DNA of 64,000 nucleotides from Dallia pectoralis (lineage: Eukaryota > Chordata > Actinopteri > Esociformes > Umbridae): contig CM055743.1 in NCBI GenBank assembly GCA_029465975.1, forward strand, positions 19,779,220 through 19,843,219, written 5' to 3'. Both the position numbers and the translations under genes were made by a program. The notes beneath the pieces are model-generated. The model did not search any database. It was given only the letters and a program-made list of their open reading frames with translations, and was not told the origin of the DNA. Below are positions 11,751 through 24,947 of the stretch, piece after piece (the first letter of the stretch is position 1; each line of letters opens with the position of its first letter).

Positions 11751-13352
11751 GCAGAATGAACAGTGACTGGCTTATGAGAACACAACTTTCACTTAGTTGA
11801 ATACACATATTAATGACAAAGTTGCTATAATAATATTTATTTGAGATAATATTTAGTTTTATGATAAATTAGTTTGTAAATGTTTATTGTAGCATGTCTA
11901 AATAATTTCAGTACGAAGACCATCAGAGACATCTACTGGCCAGAAGACATTTGATCTGTTCCATAATGGGAGCTGATGGATTCATTATGGTCTTTATTTA
12001 ATTATAGATAGGCCCTGTACAATATCTATATGAGCTGTGGTTGAATATTAACACTCACAAATACCCCTCCCGACTGAAGACCAGGTTTCAATACCGTTCT
12101 CCGCCTTTCACTTCTATGATTTCACTTCGCATGTTTTCACTGTCAATAAATTAAAGCATAGTAAAATACAATAAATATGGGTACAGAAGCTGACTGGCAA
12201 CTGTAATTTTTAAAATATAATTCAGACTTCTTCAGTTAGGGTTAGGGTCAGCAATTACAGCCTCCAGACTTCTTGGGTATGACACTTTAAGCTTAGAATG
12301 CTTGTATTTAGGGAATTTCTGATCTGCAGATCCTCTATTATTGTGTCAGGTTAAATTAGCAATGTTGCTGAACAACCATTTTCAGGTCTTTCCAGAGATG
12401 TTATATTGGATTTAAGGCCAGGCTATCCAATACAATAGATTATTATATTACCAATATTTTTCTAACGACACAACACAATAAACTATTGTATTACCAATAT
12501 TTCTATCTGTGGAATTTCCAATATTAAAAACCGTCCATATTGCCCTCCACTATAATAACAGTTTCTGCACATAATGAGAACAAGTATTGACCTAATTACA
12601 TCTGTGACAGTTCCATCAATCGAAGGGGGTGGCAATATGCCTGAACTAAATACCAACTATCTCTCTGTGACAGGAGCTATGATCCAAACTCCTCCGGTTC
12701 TTTAGAACAATACATTTGACCAGATACAGCAAACTGCACTTTGTAAGAGCTAGGGGTGATATGGGACCGGATTGTGTCTGGTTTATGTAATAAACCTTTA
12801 TAATATGAAACTAATGTGTATGCTAACAGAGTCATTTATTCTAAAGGCCCCTAGACCTGGTCAGAAGAATCACCCTCACTAGTCCTACACAAAAAACTTT
12901 TTTAACAATTGTTTAGACGATAAACTATTTTGCTTATTATTTTTAATGTATTTCATAGAAGTCTGGGAACACTTATTTAATTTGTCATTTAATTTGCTGT
13001 TGACATTTTTTTAAATCAATTATATTATATTGCCTACATATATTCATTAATTGGAACGAGACTGGAATTCCCTTATAGACAAAAACAAAATTATTTCTAA
13101 AATAAAAATAATAATTATTAAATTATATATTTTGTTAGGCGCGTGTGATGCATCTAAATAAACTACGTATCCCAGAATGGAGCACGGCCGCTGTTTTTTT
13201 TATCCAATCAGGTCGTTCTGCATTTCTCTGAGCATTATTTTGATTGGTTGTTGGTAGTAAATGCGACACCCCCAGATCCTCCATTCTATCTACTCCACCT
13301 GTAATAACAGTGTAGACATGTGATGGATTAGAGATGTGTCCCGGTTACCAAC
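11751..13352. other. Unique sequence ending in the TMEM42 5' flank
   Basis: Single-copy AT-rich sequence with no recognised gene. A short TTAGGG run occurs at 12236-12249. The last 200 bp, with CCAATCA-like motifs near 13203 and 13241, are the likely TMEM42 promoter and 5' UTR. Confidence 0.45.
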
Positions 13353-15768
13353 ATGTTCACAGGGGGTTTCTATGCGCTTCTGGCCGGTTTTCTCGCGGCT
13401 GTCGCATCTTCTTCCGCCAAACTGTCACTTGGTGCGGATTATCTTAAGGGTGTTTGTGAGTCGGGTCTACGGGTCTGGGGAGAGCAGAGGAGATTCAGAC
13501 AACCAGATGAGACTACCGCATGTGACTGGGTGAGGCCCCATTTATATGCTTGAATTATTAACGTGATGAAATTCGGGGGTTTAAATAATATATGTGAATA
13601 TGTTAACAGAGCAATTTGTCCCCGACACGGAACTTGGGGTATTCCAGTGACGACATAGGGTTCCTGATTCTGTGAGCTCAGCATCAGATCAGCATCAGAT
13701 CAGCATCATCATCATCAGTTCAGCGTCAGCATCAGTTCAGCATCAGTTTAGCATCAGCATCAGTTTAGCATCAGCATCAGTTCAGCATCAGTTCAGTATC
13801 AGATCAGCATCAGTTCAGCATCAGTTCAGCATCAGATCAGCATCAGTTCAGCATCAGATCAGCATCAGTTTAGCATCAGTTCAGCATCAGATCAGCATCA
13901 GTTCAGCATCAGTTCAGCATCAGATCAGCATCAGTTTAGCATCAGCATCAGTTCAGCATCAGTTCAGTATCAGATCAGCATCAGATCAGCATCAGTTCAG
14001 CATCAGTTCAGCATCAGATCAGCATCAGTTCAGCATCAGATCAGCATCAGTTTAGCATCAGTTCAGCATCAGATCAGCATCAGTTCAGCATCAGTTCAGC
14101 ATCAGATCAGCATCAGTTTAGCATCAGCATCAGTTCAGCATCAGTTCAGTATCAGATCAGCATCAGATCAGCATCAGTTCAGCATCAGTTCAGCATCAGA
14201 TCAGCATCAGTTTAGCATCAGCATCAGTTCAGCATCAGTTCAGTATCAGATCAGCATCAGTTCAGCATCAGTTCAGCATCAGATCAGCATCAGTTCAGCA
14301 TCAGATCAGCATCAGTTTAGCATCAGTTCAGCATCAGATCAGCATCAGTTCAGCATCAGTTCAGCATCAGATCAGCATCAGTTCAGCATCAGCATCAGTT
14401 CAGCATCAGTTCAGCATCAGTTCAGGATCAGATCAGCATCAGCATCAGTTCAGCATCAGTTCAGTATCAGATCAGCATCAGATCAGCATCAGTTCAGCAT
14501 CAGATCAGCATCAGTTCAGCATCAGATCAGCATCAGTTTAGCATCAGTTCAGCATCAGATCAGCATCAGTTCAGCATCAGTTCAGCATCAGATCAGCATC
14601 AGTTTAGCATCAGCATCAGTTCAGCATCAGTTCAGCATCAGATCAGCATCAGTTCAGGATCAGATCAGCATCAGTTTAGCATCAGCATCAGTTCAGCATC
14701 AGTTCAGTATCAGATCAGCATCAGTTCAGCATCAGTTCAGCATCAGATCAGCATCAGTTCAGCATCAGATCAGCATCAGTTCAGCATCAGTTCAGCATCA
14801 GATCAGCATCAGTTTAGCATCAGCATCAGTTCAGCATCAGTTCAGCATCAGATCAGCATCAGTTCAGCATCAGTTCAGCATCAGTTCAGCATCAGTTCAG
14901 CATCAGTTCAGCATCAGATCAGCATCAGTTCAGCATCAGTTCAGCATCAGTTCAGAACCATGGGCGGCTCATACGTACCAGTGCAGCTTCTACATATTCT
15001 ACAGAATTATTGAATCAATATCTGTCTATTGAGATGTTGTCCTTTATTTCATGAGCATCTTATTTCATATTGGCAAATTTCAATAAAATGTCAAATCCAT
15101 ACTGTCGGAGTCAAATGACCTTCAAGATGGTGGGCACGTGCCGACACGATTTTACGGTTGAGTTATCATTTATATTCATTGCCTACGTCAGATCTATTTT
15201 TAGCCTTTACAAATGACCTTTCATACATGTTACTGAAATCTAGAGCCATGGAGTATGTAGTACAAAGATTTGACTCATTACATGTGCAAAATAAATAGGT
15301 CAATAGATAATAAATGTGTTTGTGTTTTAGCTACACATTCCTCTGAGGCTCTTGTGTGGAGGATTACTTTTCACATGTAACGCTGTGATGTGGACCTTCC
15401 TCGCCAAGGCTCTCAGATACTCTTCTTCCTCCACCCGAACCACTGTGACCACAACTGCTTCCAACTTTGTATCTTCTGTAAGTACAACTACACCTAAACT
15501 AAATGTACAGTACAGACGGACTAACTGCACATGTCTATTGATTACAACGCATAATAGATTTGACTTGTGTGATCAATAATATAGATACATAAATGTGAAT
15601 CAGAGACTAATTTCACATCCTTGTATTTTTCTACAGGCCTTTTTGGGGCAGCTTATCTTTGGGGAGACCCAGATTGTGTTGTGGTGGGTTGGGATTTCCC
15701 TCACGTTTTCTGGCCTCCTGGTGTTGCAGAGAGCATCTCCTAATGACCGGGCCAGGAAGGAAGAATGA
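13353..15768 (+). CDS. TMEM42: Transmembrane protein 42 (EamA-like small membrane protein), complete
   Basis: Three exons: 13353-13529, 15331-15477 and 15637-15768, all phase 0, with donors GTGAGG and GTAAGT and AG acceptors. The product is 151 aa (human 159). Residues 1-25 form a first membrane segment (GFYALLAGFLAAVASSSAKL). Exon 2 has NAVMWTFLAKAL, matching the mammalian NSLMWTFFSRGL region. Exon 3 has FGETQIVLWWVGISLTFSGL, matching the last helices. The fold is a four-helix half of an EamA/DMT-type transporter; transport activity is not established. The chosen ATG has A at -3; a nearby out-of-frame ATG at 13336 overlaps it. Intron 1 carries a 1.3-kb minisatellite. It is the first gene of the human 3p21.31-like block. 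Confidence 0.93.
13679..14955. repeat. 11-/6-bp CAGCATCAG minisatellite in TMEM42 intron 1
   Basis: Built from 11-bp modules cagcatcagtt and cagcatcagat plus occasional 6-bp cagcat modules, about 1.28 kb. Longer blocks of the same module order recur every roughly 150-250 bp, so there is higher-order structure. The plus-strand Ser/Gln/Ile frame at 13672-14055 is the repeat translated. Confidence 0.95.
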
Positions 15769-15945
15769 CTAATTGTCAAAACCATAATGCAACCTCTATC
15801 TGTGAATGAAAAACATACAAAAGAACAGTCAAAAAGCTTCAGTGTAAAGAACTACTCTAACCCATGTTTAATTTGAAACACAAACATATTCATCAGCATG
15901 ATATTATGATGTTTCACATTGCAAAGTTCTACTGATGTAGTAATG

Positions 15946-16107
15946 CCAACCACCTGGGGGTTTAATTCTGGGTTAGGGTTAGGGTTAGGGTTAGGGTTAG
16001 ACCTTTAACCCTAACCCTTTAACCATAACCCTAAACCTAACCCTAAACCTAACCCTTTAACCATAACCCTAACCCTAACCCAACCACCTGGGGGTTTAAT
16101 TCTGGGT
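15946..16107. repeat. Foldback telomeric insert flanked by 28-bp direct repeats
   Basis: A (TTAGGG)5-like run (about 15971-16000) is followed by CCCTAA-type units in the opposite orientation (to 16079). The whole insert lies between two copies of a 28-bp sequence (15946-15973 and 16080-16107) beginning ccaaccacctgggggtttaa. It is 178 bp after the TMEM42 stop codon. Confidence 0.88.
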
Positions 16108-16163
16108 CACTGACTGTTTATTATCCAGCTGCATGCCTCATTCATCGACAGTTTCTATCTTAG

Positions 16164-16465
16164 TGTTGGGTTTCAGTTTATTCCCGGTTTGGGTTTCAGT
16201 TTATTCCCGGTTTGGGTTTCAGTTTGAGCTTATTCCCGGTTTGGGTTTCAGTTTGAGCTTATTCCCGGTTTGGGTTTCAGTTTGAGCTTATTCCCGGTTT
16301 GGGTTTCAGTTTGAGCTTATTCCCGGTTTGGGTTTCAGTTTGAGCTTATTCCCGGTTTGGGTTTCAGTTTGACCTTATTCACGGTTTGGGTTTCAGTTTG
16401 ACCTTATTCCTGGTTTGGGTTTCAGTTTGACCTTATTCCCGGGTTGGGTTTCAGTTTGAGCGTAT
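16164..16465. repeat. 29-bp minisatellite, about 10 copies
   Basis: Unit of 29 bp beginning gggtttcagtttgagcttat; the first copies lack the gagctta segment and later copies carry single changes (gacctt, cacggt, cctggt). Confidence 0.9.
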
Positions 16466-16574
16466 TCCCAGGCAGAAGGCCACCCAGTAGCAGTCTAGCT
16501 TCCCTTAATATTCCAAGACTCCCAAGTGGTTCAGTGTTGCGATTTGGTTTCAACAATCCCCTACTGAAAATGGA

Positions 16575-18252
16575 CTTTATAACTGGCAGCCCTGTTCTCC
16601 ATTAGTATAATTATCTGATATGTTCTCTGATAACCTTAACATTAACCCTTTATAACTGGCAGCCCTGTTCTCCATTAGTATAATTATCTGATATGTTCTC
16701 TGATAACCTTAACATTAACCCTTTATAACTGGCAGCCCTGTTCTCCATTAGTATAATTATCTGATATGTTCTCTGATAACCTTAACATTAACCCTTTATA
16801 ACTGGCAGCCCTGTTCTCCATTAGTATAATTATCTGATATGTTCTCTGATAACCTTAACATTAACCCTTTATAACTGGCATCACTGTTCTCCATTAGTAT
16901 AATTATCTGATATGTTCTCTGATAACCTTAACATTAACCCTTTATAACTGGCAGCCCTGTTCTCCATTAGTATAATTATCTGATATGTTCTCTGATAACC
17001 TTAACATTAACCCTTTATAACTGGCAGCCCTGTTCTCCATTAGTATAATTATCTGATATGTTCTCTGATAACCTTAACATTAACCCTTTATAACTGGCAG
17101 CCCTGTTCTCCATTAGTATAATTATCTGATATGTTCTCTGATAACCTTAACATTAACCCTTTATAACTGGCAGCCCTGTTCTCCATTAGTATAATTATCT
17201 GATATGTTCTCTGATAACCTTAACATTAACCCTTTATAACTGGCAGCCCTGTTCTCCATTAGTATAATTATCTGATATGTTCTCTGATAACCTTAACATT
17301 AACCCTTTATAACTGGCAGCCCTGTTCTCCATTAGTATAATTATCTGATATGTTCTCTGATAACCTTAACATTAACCCTTTATAACTGGCAGCCCTGTTC
17401 TCCATTAGTATAATTATCTGATATGTTCTCTGATAACCTTAACATTAACCCTTTATAACTGGCAGCCCTGTTCTCCATTAGTATAATTATCTGATATGTT
17501 CTCTGATAACCTTAACATTAACCCTTTATAACTGGCAGCCCTGTTCTCCATTAGTATACTTATCTGATATGTTCTCTGATAACTCTAACATTAACCCTTT
17601 ATAACTGGCAGCCCTGTTCTCCATTAGTATAATTATCTGATATGTTCTCTGATAACCTTAACATTAACCCTTTATAACTGGCAGCCCTGTTCTCCATTAG
17701 TATAATTATCTGATATGTTCTCTGATAACCTTAACATTAACCCTTTATAACTGGCAGCCCTGTTCTCCATTAGTATAATTATCTGATATGTTCTCTGATA
17801 ACCTTAACATTAACCCTTTATAACTGGCAGCCCTGTTCTCCATTAGTATAATTATCTGATATGTTCTCTGATAACCTTAACATTAACCCTTTATAACTGG
17901 CAGCCCTGTTCTCCATTAGTATAATTATCTGATATGTTCTCTGATAACCTTAACATTAACCCTTTATAACTGGCAGCCCTGTTCTCCATTAGTATAATTA
18001 TCTGATATGTTCTCTGATAACCTTAACATTAACCCTTTATAACTGGCAGCCCTGTTCTCCATTAGTATAATTATCTGATATGTTCTCTGATAACCTTAAC
18101 ATTAACCCTTTATAACTGGCAGCCCTGTTCTCCATTAGTATAATTATCTGATATGTTCTCTGATAACCTTAACATTAACCCTTTATAACTGGCAGCCCTG
18201 TTCTCCATTAGTATAATTATCTGATATGTTCTCTGATAACCTTAACATTAAC
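16575..18252. repeat. 73-bp minisatellite, about 23 copies
   Basis: Nearly identical copies of a 73-bp unit starting ctttataactggcagccctg. Only a few units differ (catcact at about 16880; one unit at about 17555-17590). The high identity suggests recent expansion or continuing homogenisation. Confidence 0.96.
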
Positions 18253-18658
18253 ATGGCACATTTCAGGTGATATTTAAAACAAGTATTACTGTTGACTGGA
18301 GTTTGTTTTTACAACTTTATGACACAATCACACTTTGCTGTTGTTTTTGATACATATCATCTTATTCATGCAACAACCAATATTCTGACTATAGCTATTA
18401 GATGATATGAATGCAAAAGAACACGAAACACTGAAAGCCAAGCTCCTTTCTTTTTCAGTACATTACAGACATGTTTTGTATGTAATCAACTAGTGTGCTT
18501 CCCTGCTAATGTGATTACCGATGCTATTTCTGCTATTTCATGTAGAATGGAGACATTTCTCCTGGGTTTTCTAGTCAATCTAAACTGAGGATGAACCATT
18601 TACCTGTGAAACCACCAGTCACTGAGGGCAAGGAAACATAGTAGTATTATTTATAGGA

Positions 18659-19139
18659 GGTGTTAGAGTCCTATAACCATGTACAGGACATAGAGATGTT
18701 AGAGTCCTATAACCATGTACTGTTGATAGGACATAGAGATGTTAGAGTCCTATAACCATGTACTGTTGATAGGACATAGAGATGTTAGAGTCCTATAACC
18801 ATGTACAGGACATAGAGATGTTAGAGTCCTATAACCATGTACAGGACATAGAGATGTTAGAGTCCTATAACCATGTACTGTTGATAGGACATAGAGATGT
18901 TAGAGTCCTATAACCATGTACAGGACATAGAGATGTTAAGAGTCCTATAACCATGTACTGTTGATAGGACATAGAGATGTTAGAGTCCTATAACCATGTA
19001 CAGGACATAGAGATGTTAAGAGTCCTATAACCATGTACTGTTGATAGGACATAGAGATGTTAGAGTCCTATAACCATGTACAGGACATAGAGATGTTAAG
19101 AGTCCTATAACCATGTACTGTTGATAGGACATAGAGATG
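18659..19139. repeat. 36-/43-bp minisatellite, about 12 copies
   Basis: Unit begins gttagagtcctataaccatg. Two length forms alternate: a short one (acaggacatag) and a long one with 7 extra bases (actgttgatagg). Some units have one added A (gttaagag). Confidence 0.9.
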
Positions 19140-20093
19140 TGTGTAAGAATGGGTGTAGCATGGGTGTAGCACGGGTGTAGCACGGGTGTAGGTTTCACGG
19201 TTGTAGGACACTTGTGTGATAACAAGCACAATATCTTAACTAGATGCACATTAGAGAATCTGCTGCAGAGGCCATAATTACAGTTGGATATTACAAATGG
19301 ATAGAAAAGGAAAAATACATTTAAAATGAACATTTGTAATTGCAAATATTATATATTTACAGACTTTAATGGATGTGTAAGCAGTCACAAGGTGGACTAA
19401 TATTTATTAAATAAACATCTACCTACATCTGCAAATAGTTTGTCATTTGTTTATACATTTATATTACAAGCAGCATTAATAAGAAAGCATGTTCCTATGT
19501 AAATGGATTTAATATTATTACACTTAATGCTCAAATAACATATGCAGGCTTTTGAGTAGTTTCACAGTGAATTTAAGAATCAATATGACATTTCTAACAG
19601 CAGACTCAATATGGATGGGATTTGGATACAGCGACAGGAATATCTTTCATTTGGTAATTTGTGTGATTTTTCCCTTTATAATCACTTATAAGGAAATGAG
19701 TAATATGTCAAAGGCAACAGTGTTCATAGTATAACAAGGCATTAAATACAATGTATTTAAACAATTGAAAAAATAGTCAAGTGTCAAGATGGAGGAAAAA
19801 CTAATTCAGACTGTTTCCCCTGGTTCACCTAAAAACTCATAATGTATCTACTCAAAGAAGTGACATGAATGATTGATAAGTTGTGGCCCGTCTCTGACTC
19901 AGGACACAGCTTGCTGTATTTATTAACCCACTGGTCATATAAACATGTGGCACAAAATATTATGCCTTTATTATCTTTATATTCACGTTCTTATGTTATC
20001 CACAACTCTCTGGCACCACCTAGGGTTCTTCTAAGGTTTTGACCAAACTAAGGAGTTCGTCATACCCACTATGCATTAATAATCCCTTCTGTA
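19140..20093. other. Unique non-coding sequence
   Basis: A very short 10-11-bp gggtgtagc(a) repeat at 19149-19196 leads into single-copy AT-rich DNA. No gene recognised. Confidence 0.45.
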
Positions 20094-20872
20094 TATATAT
20101 ATATGCATACCTGCGTATTTTAATGGTATATCTATATATGCATACCTGTGTATTTTAATGGTATATCTATATATGCATACCTGTGTATTTTAATGGTATA
20201 TCTATATATGCATACCTGTGTATTTTAATGGTATATCTATATATGCATACCTGTGTATTTTAATGGTATATCTATATATGCATACCTGTGTATTTTAATG
20301 GTATATCTATATATGCATACCTGTGTATTTTAATGGTATATATATATATGCATACCTGTGTATTTTAATGGTATATCTATATATGCATACCTGTGTATTT
20401 TAATGGTATATCTATATATGCATACCTGTGTATTTTAATGGTATATATATATATATGCATACCTGTGTATTTTAATGGTATATCTATATATGCATACCTG
20501 TGTATTTTAATGGTATATCTATATATGCATACCTGTGTATTTTAATGGTATATCTATATATGCATACCTGTGTATTTTAATGGTATATCTATATATGCAT
20601 ACCTGTGTATTTTAATGGTATATCTATATATGCATACCTGTGTATTTTAATGGTATATCTATATATGCATACCTGTGTATTTTAATGGTATATCTATATA
20701 TGCATACCTGTGTATTTTAATGGTATATCTATATATGCATACCTGTGTATTTTAATGGTATATATATATATGCATACCTGTGTATTTTAATGGTATATCT
20801 ATATATGCATACCTGTGTATTTTAATGGTATATATATATATGCATACCTGTGTATTTTAATGGTATATCTAT
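20094..20872. repeat. 35-bp AT-rich minisatellite, left part
   Basis: Unit tatatctatatatgcatacc plus tgtgtattttaatgg, about 22 copies, interrupted at 20873 by a hAT element and resuming at 22041. Units differ mainly by the number of TA dinucleotides. Confidence 0.93.
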
Positions 20873-21004
20873 TAGGGATGCACCGAAATGAAAATTCTTG
20901 GCCGAAACCGAAAACCGAAAAAGAGGAAACCAAGACCGAAAACCGAAACACCGAAATAAATTATGCCAATTATTAGTACCATTGCATATATGGATATGAG
21001 GCAC

Positions 21005-21572
21005 CAAGGGCGTAGGTTTGGTCTCAGCTTCGGTGGGGACATCTCTCCCCCCCCCCTCCGGCAAGTGAACTTTTACTGAGAATAATGTGATTATTTTTGC
21101 GTTTAGTTGAGACAATAGCCTGTTGCTTTTAGATGGTAATGCTGTTTGTCAGATTCAATATATTGTAGCGACCCTGGTGGTGCCACTACTCCGCCCCTAC
21201 TAATGGGATATCCCAAATAGGCCACATTACATAAGCAAAATATACACAGGAAACATTTCCACTGTTTATTGTGACTGCAAGATTCTAACATATGGGGTAT
21301 GTATTAACAGAAAGCACTGGTAACTTTACTGTTGTCTTCAGTCACTCTCCTGTGTACTTATAGCGTGTCAGATAACTCCCCTCCCCTAGGTTTTTTAGCC
21401 AATCAAATTACGGCGTTTCTAGTACCGTCCCCCTGGCTTTGCGGTCGGAATTGACCCAAATCGCTTCACAAACTCATAACGGAGTTCGCTAAAATATTAG
21501 TGGGGACAATTTAGTCATGTTAAAATGTTGTTGGGGACATGTCCCCACAGCCCCCCTAAACCTACGCCCATG
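21005..21572. mobile_element. Nested hAT-like MITE (568 bp)
   Basis: Starts CAAGGGCGTAGGTTTGG and ends CCTAAACCTACGCCCATG; the ends are imperfect inverted repeats with CA...TG termini. It is flanked by the 8-bp duplication TGAGGCAC (20997-21004 and 21573-21580). Both flanks belong to the outer hAT element. No transposase similarity is evident inside. Confidence 0.88.
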
Positions 21573-21634
21573 TGAGGCACTTTCTTGCAGGATTTCACTG
21601 AACATATCAGACAACGAGGGTGCATGCCCCTCAT

Positions 21635-21922
21635 CTAGTGCAGAGAGACGAGTCTTTTTTCTGCGCTCTGATCTCCGTGCGCTGCTGCTCCGTGCGCTGC
21701 TGCTCCGTGCGCTGCTGCTCCGTGCCCTACTGCTCCGTGCCCTACTGCTCCGTGCCCTACTGCTCGGTGCGCTATTTCTCCGTCTCCACGCGGGTTCTCC
21801 GCATCCATCGCCGCCTGGATCATTTCTCGTGCGCGCTGCTTTATTTCTGCATCCAAGTAATGGTCTTTATAACGCGGATCAAGTACAGTCGCGATGAAGT
21901 GCAGAGGATCCGAATAGATCAC
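21635..21922 (-). pseudogene. hAT transposase C-terminal fragment (decayed)
   Basis: Within the outer hAT element, the minus strand encodes a stretch with ATVLDPRYKDHYLDA and an acidic AREMIQA segment, a motif typical of ZBED-like hAT transposases. Downstream it runs into an in-frame tandem of HGAVG/HGAAA hexapeptides made by 15-bp repeats (gtgcgctgctgctcc type). Only a short part of a normal transposase is present, so it cannot be functional. Confidence 0.75.
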
Positions 21923-22040
21923 AACATATTTCGGCCGTATTGTTTCGGTGATAAAAGTGTTTCGGCCGAAAACCGAAAATGCCCTTTTGGGCCATTTTCG
22001 GCCGAAAATTTTCGGTGGCCGAATATTCGGTGCATCCCTA

Positions 22041-22612
22041 ATATCTATATATGCATACCTGTGTATTTTAATGGTATATATATATATGCATACCTGTGTA
22101 TTTTAATGGTATATATATATATGCATACCTGTGTATTTTAATGGTATATCTATATATGCATACCTGTGTATTTTAATGGTATATATATATATGTATGCAT
22201 ACCTGTGTATTTTAATGGTATATATATATATGCATACCTGTGTATTTTAATGGCATATCTATATATGCATACCTGTGTATTTTAATGGTATATCTATATA
22301 TGCATACCTGTGTATTTTAATGGTATATATATATATATATGCATACCTGTGTATTTTAATGGTATATATATATATATGCATACCTGTGTATTTTAATGGC
22401 ATATCTATATATGCATACCTGTGTATTTTAATGGTATATATATATATGCATACCTGTGTATTTTAATGGTATATATATATATATATGCATACCTGTGTAT
22501 TTTAATGGCATATCTATATATGCATACCTGTGTATTTTAATGGTATATCTATATATATATATGCATACCTGTGTATTTTAATGGCATATCTATATATGCA
22601 TACCTGTGTATT
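22041..22612. repeat. 35-bp AT-rich minisatellite, right part
   Basis: Continuation of the array from 20094-20872 after the hAT insertion, about 15 copies, with more length variation in the TA tract than in the left part. Confidence 0.92.
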
Positions 22613-22650
22613 TTATGCGTCACATTTACGATGGAGCTCCCTGGAGTATG

Positions 22651-22817
22651 CATGGCAGGTCTTGTCTGCATGGCAGGTCTTGTCTGCATGGCAAGTCTTG
22701 TATGCATGGCAGGTCTTGTATGCATGGCAGGTCTTGTCTGCATGGCAGGTCTTGTCTGCATGGCAGGTCTTGTCTGCATGGCAGGTCTTGTCTGCATAGC
22801 AGGTCGTCTGCATGGCA
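22651..22817. repeat. 18-bp minisatellite, about 9 copies
   Basis: Unit catggcaggtcttgtctg with occasional tctg/tatg variants. It starts about 40 bp after the end of the 35-bp array. Confidence 0.93.
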
Positions 22818-24947
22818 CGTTCTGTAAAAATGGGGGGTAATGTATAAAAATAGTTGTATTTCCTACATGATAATAAAAATGCCCCCAGTTTAAAGTAACC
22901 ATTTAATCATTGTTTCATCTCAGATCCAATTTACATAAATAAAACTACAAAATCATAGTCACTCTCCAAATACTCACCAGTAGCTGACATTATCTGTAGA
23001 TGCGGATCTAACCATGTTACATTAGACATTTACTCGGTGATCATTATTATTTATTTTAATGTTTATTCCTGCTCAGACTTTGTTACTCTTCACAACTGAA
23101 CTATTTAAACATTCACTTCACACACATGGAAAAACACTTTTTTGCACCATTTTATTTATTCAAATTACTGTCTAAATTATTTATACTTCTGTTGCAATAA
23201 CACGAGGAGAACAACAAGAAAGCACTTTTTTTAAAAGGTCCATACCTTGTTGACAGATAAAAAGCTTCAAGTGGATATCAAAATAAGGAAAAAGTGTAGA
23301 AATGTGTGATACTTCCTTTAAAGTCACTCGTTCCCTAAAAGTTACTAAAGCAACAAAACACCAATTTCACTTTAACTTGATTGCTTATATCATGAAACAA
23401 ATACATGTGACAATACAGCAGAACACAGCAGCCATCTGTAAAATGTAAAATACAGGGGAGTGTTTGATGAACACTGTACATTCCTGCAGTGTTCATGGTT
23501 TTTAATAGTCTGCAGTTTGATTAAAAAGACAACTGCTTCTGAAAGCCCTCTAGGGATCCATCCAGCCTCTGAATTTACATTCAACCCCGGGAAATATCGC
23601 TGACAAAAAGTGAAACATGAAAACATGGCCATAAAAACATTTCTGGGAAAAAGTAGTTCTCTATATCATCTCAAATCACGTGTTTTTGTCTCCCCCTAGA
23701 GGCTACATCCTGACTACAGTGAAGCTCATGAACACATACAACGGTCCCAAAGCAAAAACGATTTTTACTGAATTGCCTATTTTGAATGAGGCATGTTGTT
23801 AAGCAGTCAGTGTGAAATTGCCCTGAGAAAACCTGCACTATAAAGAGTGTGTTCTGTGCCTGTACCAGATGTGTGAACTACTGTGGCAATTGATGTCCTC
23901 AATAGTGACATTTAAAGACTACTTTCAGCCAGAATGGTCTTTTGGGCAGCAATCAACCTGTTTGTTGGTCTAAATATCTTCACCAGGGTTTGTCCAACAA
24001 AGCTTAGCTGTGCCAGATTAAAAAAATACAACCCCAAACCTGGCTTTGACATGACATTCACAAATGGAATTTAGTGAACACATTAGAATGACACTTTGTT
24101 GCATGCTTATGTAAAAAATGTTGACATAATATGTTCATTACTGTGTTTTGTGGTTATTAAGTATTATAACAAAACTCTCAGAGGGCATCATTCTATGTTT
24201 CAATAGAAAAGGTGGACACATCGTCCAGTTTCACCACCGAGGGCTACAGACATAACGGCATATTGACCCGGCAGCTTCTGCAGCTGGGCTTTCAGTTAAT
24301 TGGTGTTCCCATCTCATTTATGACAGAAAGTATTTCTGTTTAAACTGCAAACATAGCAGGTAGATATAGTTGTCTGACAACATGACACTGGCACATTAAA
24401 AAGGCAAGGTGTTTTAACATCAGAAGACATTGTTTACCAGTGGAATAAAAGATCAATCTACATTAAATTCTGGTTATACAGATTCCTCTTTGAAGCCTCA
24501 TAGATAAAAATGCAATCCCATATCCAGGAAATACTTGACATTTGGGAAGACCTGAATTTCCATTTCCTATCTCAAGGCCATTTCATAGTGAGACAAAGAC
24601 ACAAGCTGCAGCCATATGACTTCAGGATGTGCGATCCAGATGACTTCAGGATGTGGTAAAGGCGAGGCCCCGTGAGTGGTGCTGAACACAAGCCGTAAAG
24701 CTACAACAACATTATGTTATCAAAGCCGTTCCAGGCAAAGAAAGAAAAGTGACAAGTAATAAGAAGACACAAAGATTTTCATTAAGACTGAAACACCATC
24801 AAATAAAAAATCATCAAATCCCAAAAAGAGAAAAAAAATGTCTCCATGCTCAGTGAAATCAGGCAGTGGGAAGACTTATCGCTTGTACGCATCATCAGTC
24901 TGCACCCATACTGTCAGGCTGGTAAGCATGGACAGTGACTTCCTGTC
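22818..24947. other. Unique sequence, probably ZDHHC3 3' UTR and downstream flank
   Basis: Single-copy sequence directly downstream of the ZDHHC3 stop codon on the minus strand. Complementary AATAAA-like signals occur near 23045-23065 and 23148-23160, so up to 1.9 kb may be 3' UTR. The small open frames here have no recognisable domain. The UTR extent is inferred from position. Confidence 0.4.

Larger units (their letters stand above)
20873..22040. mobile_element. Non-autonomous hAT transposon (1168 bp, with nested element)
   Basis: Terminal inverted repeats TAGGGATGCACCGAA at the left and its complement ending CATCCCTA at the right, with a perfect 8-bp target duplication ATATCTAT (20865-20872 and 22041-22048). 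The 8-bp duplication is typical of the hAT superfamily. A fragment of the transposase C-terminal region remains on the minus strand at about 21635-21922. A second hAT-like element is nested at 21005-21572. The insertion split the 35-bp minisatellite. Confidence 0.92.

Noticed and set aside
10586..11808. Two minus-strand frames of almost 400 codons with 14-residue period
   Set aside because: Product of the 42-bp minisatellite; no unique protein sequence around it.
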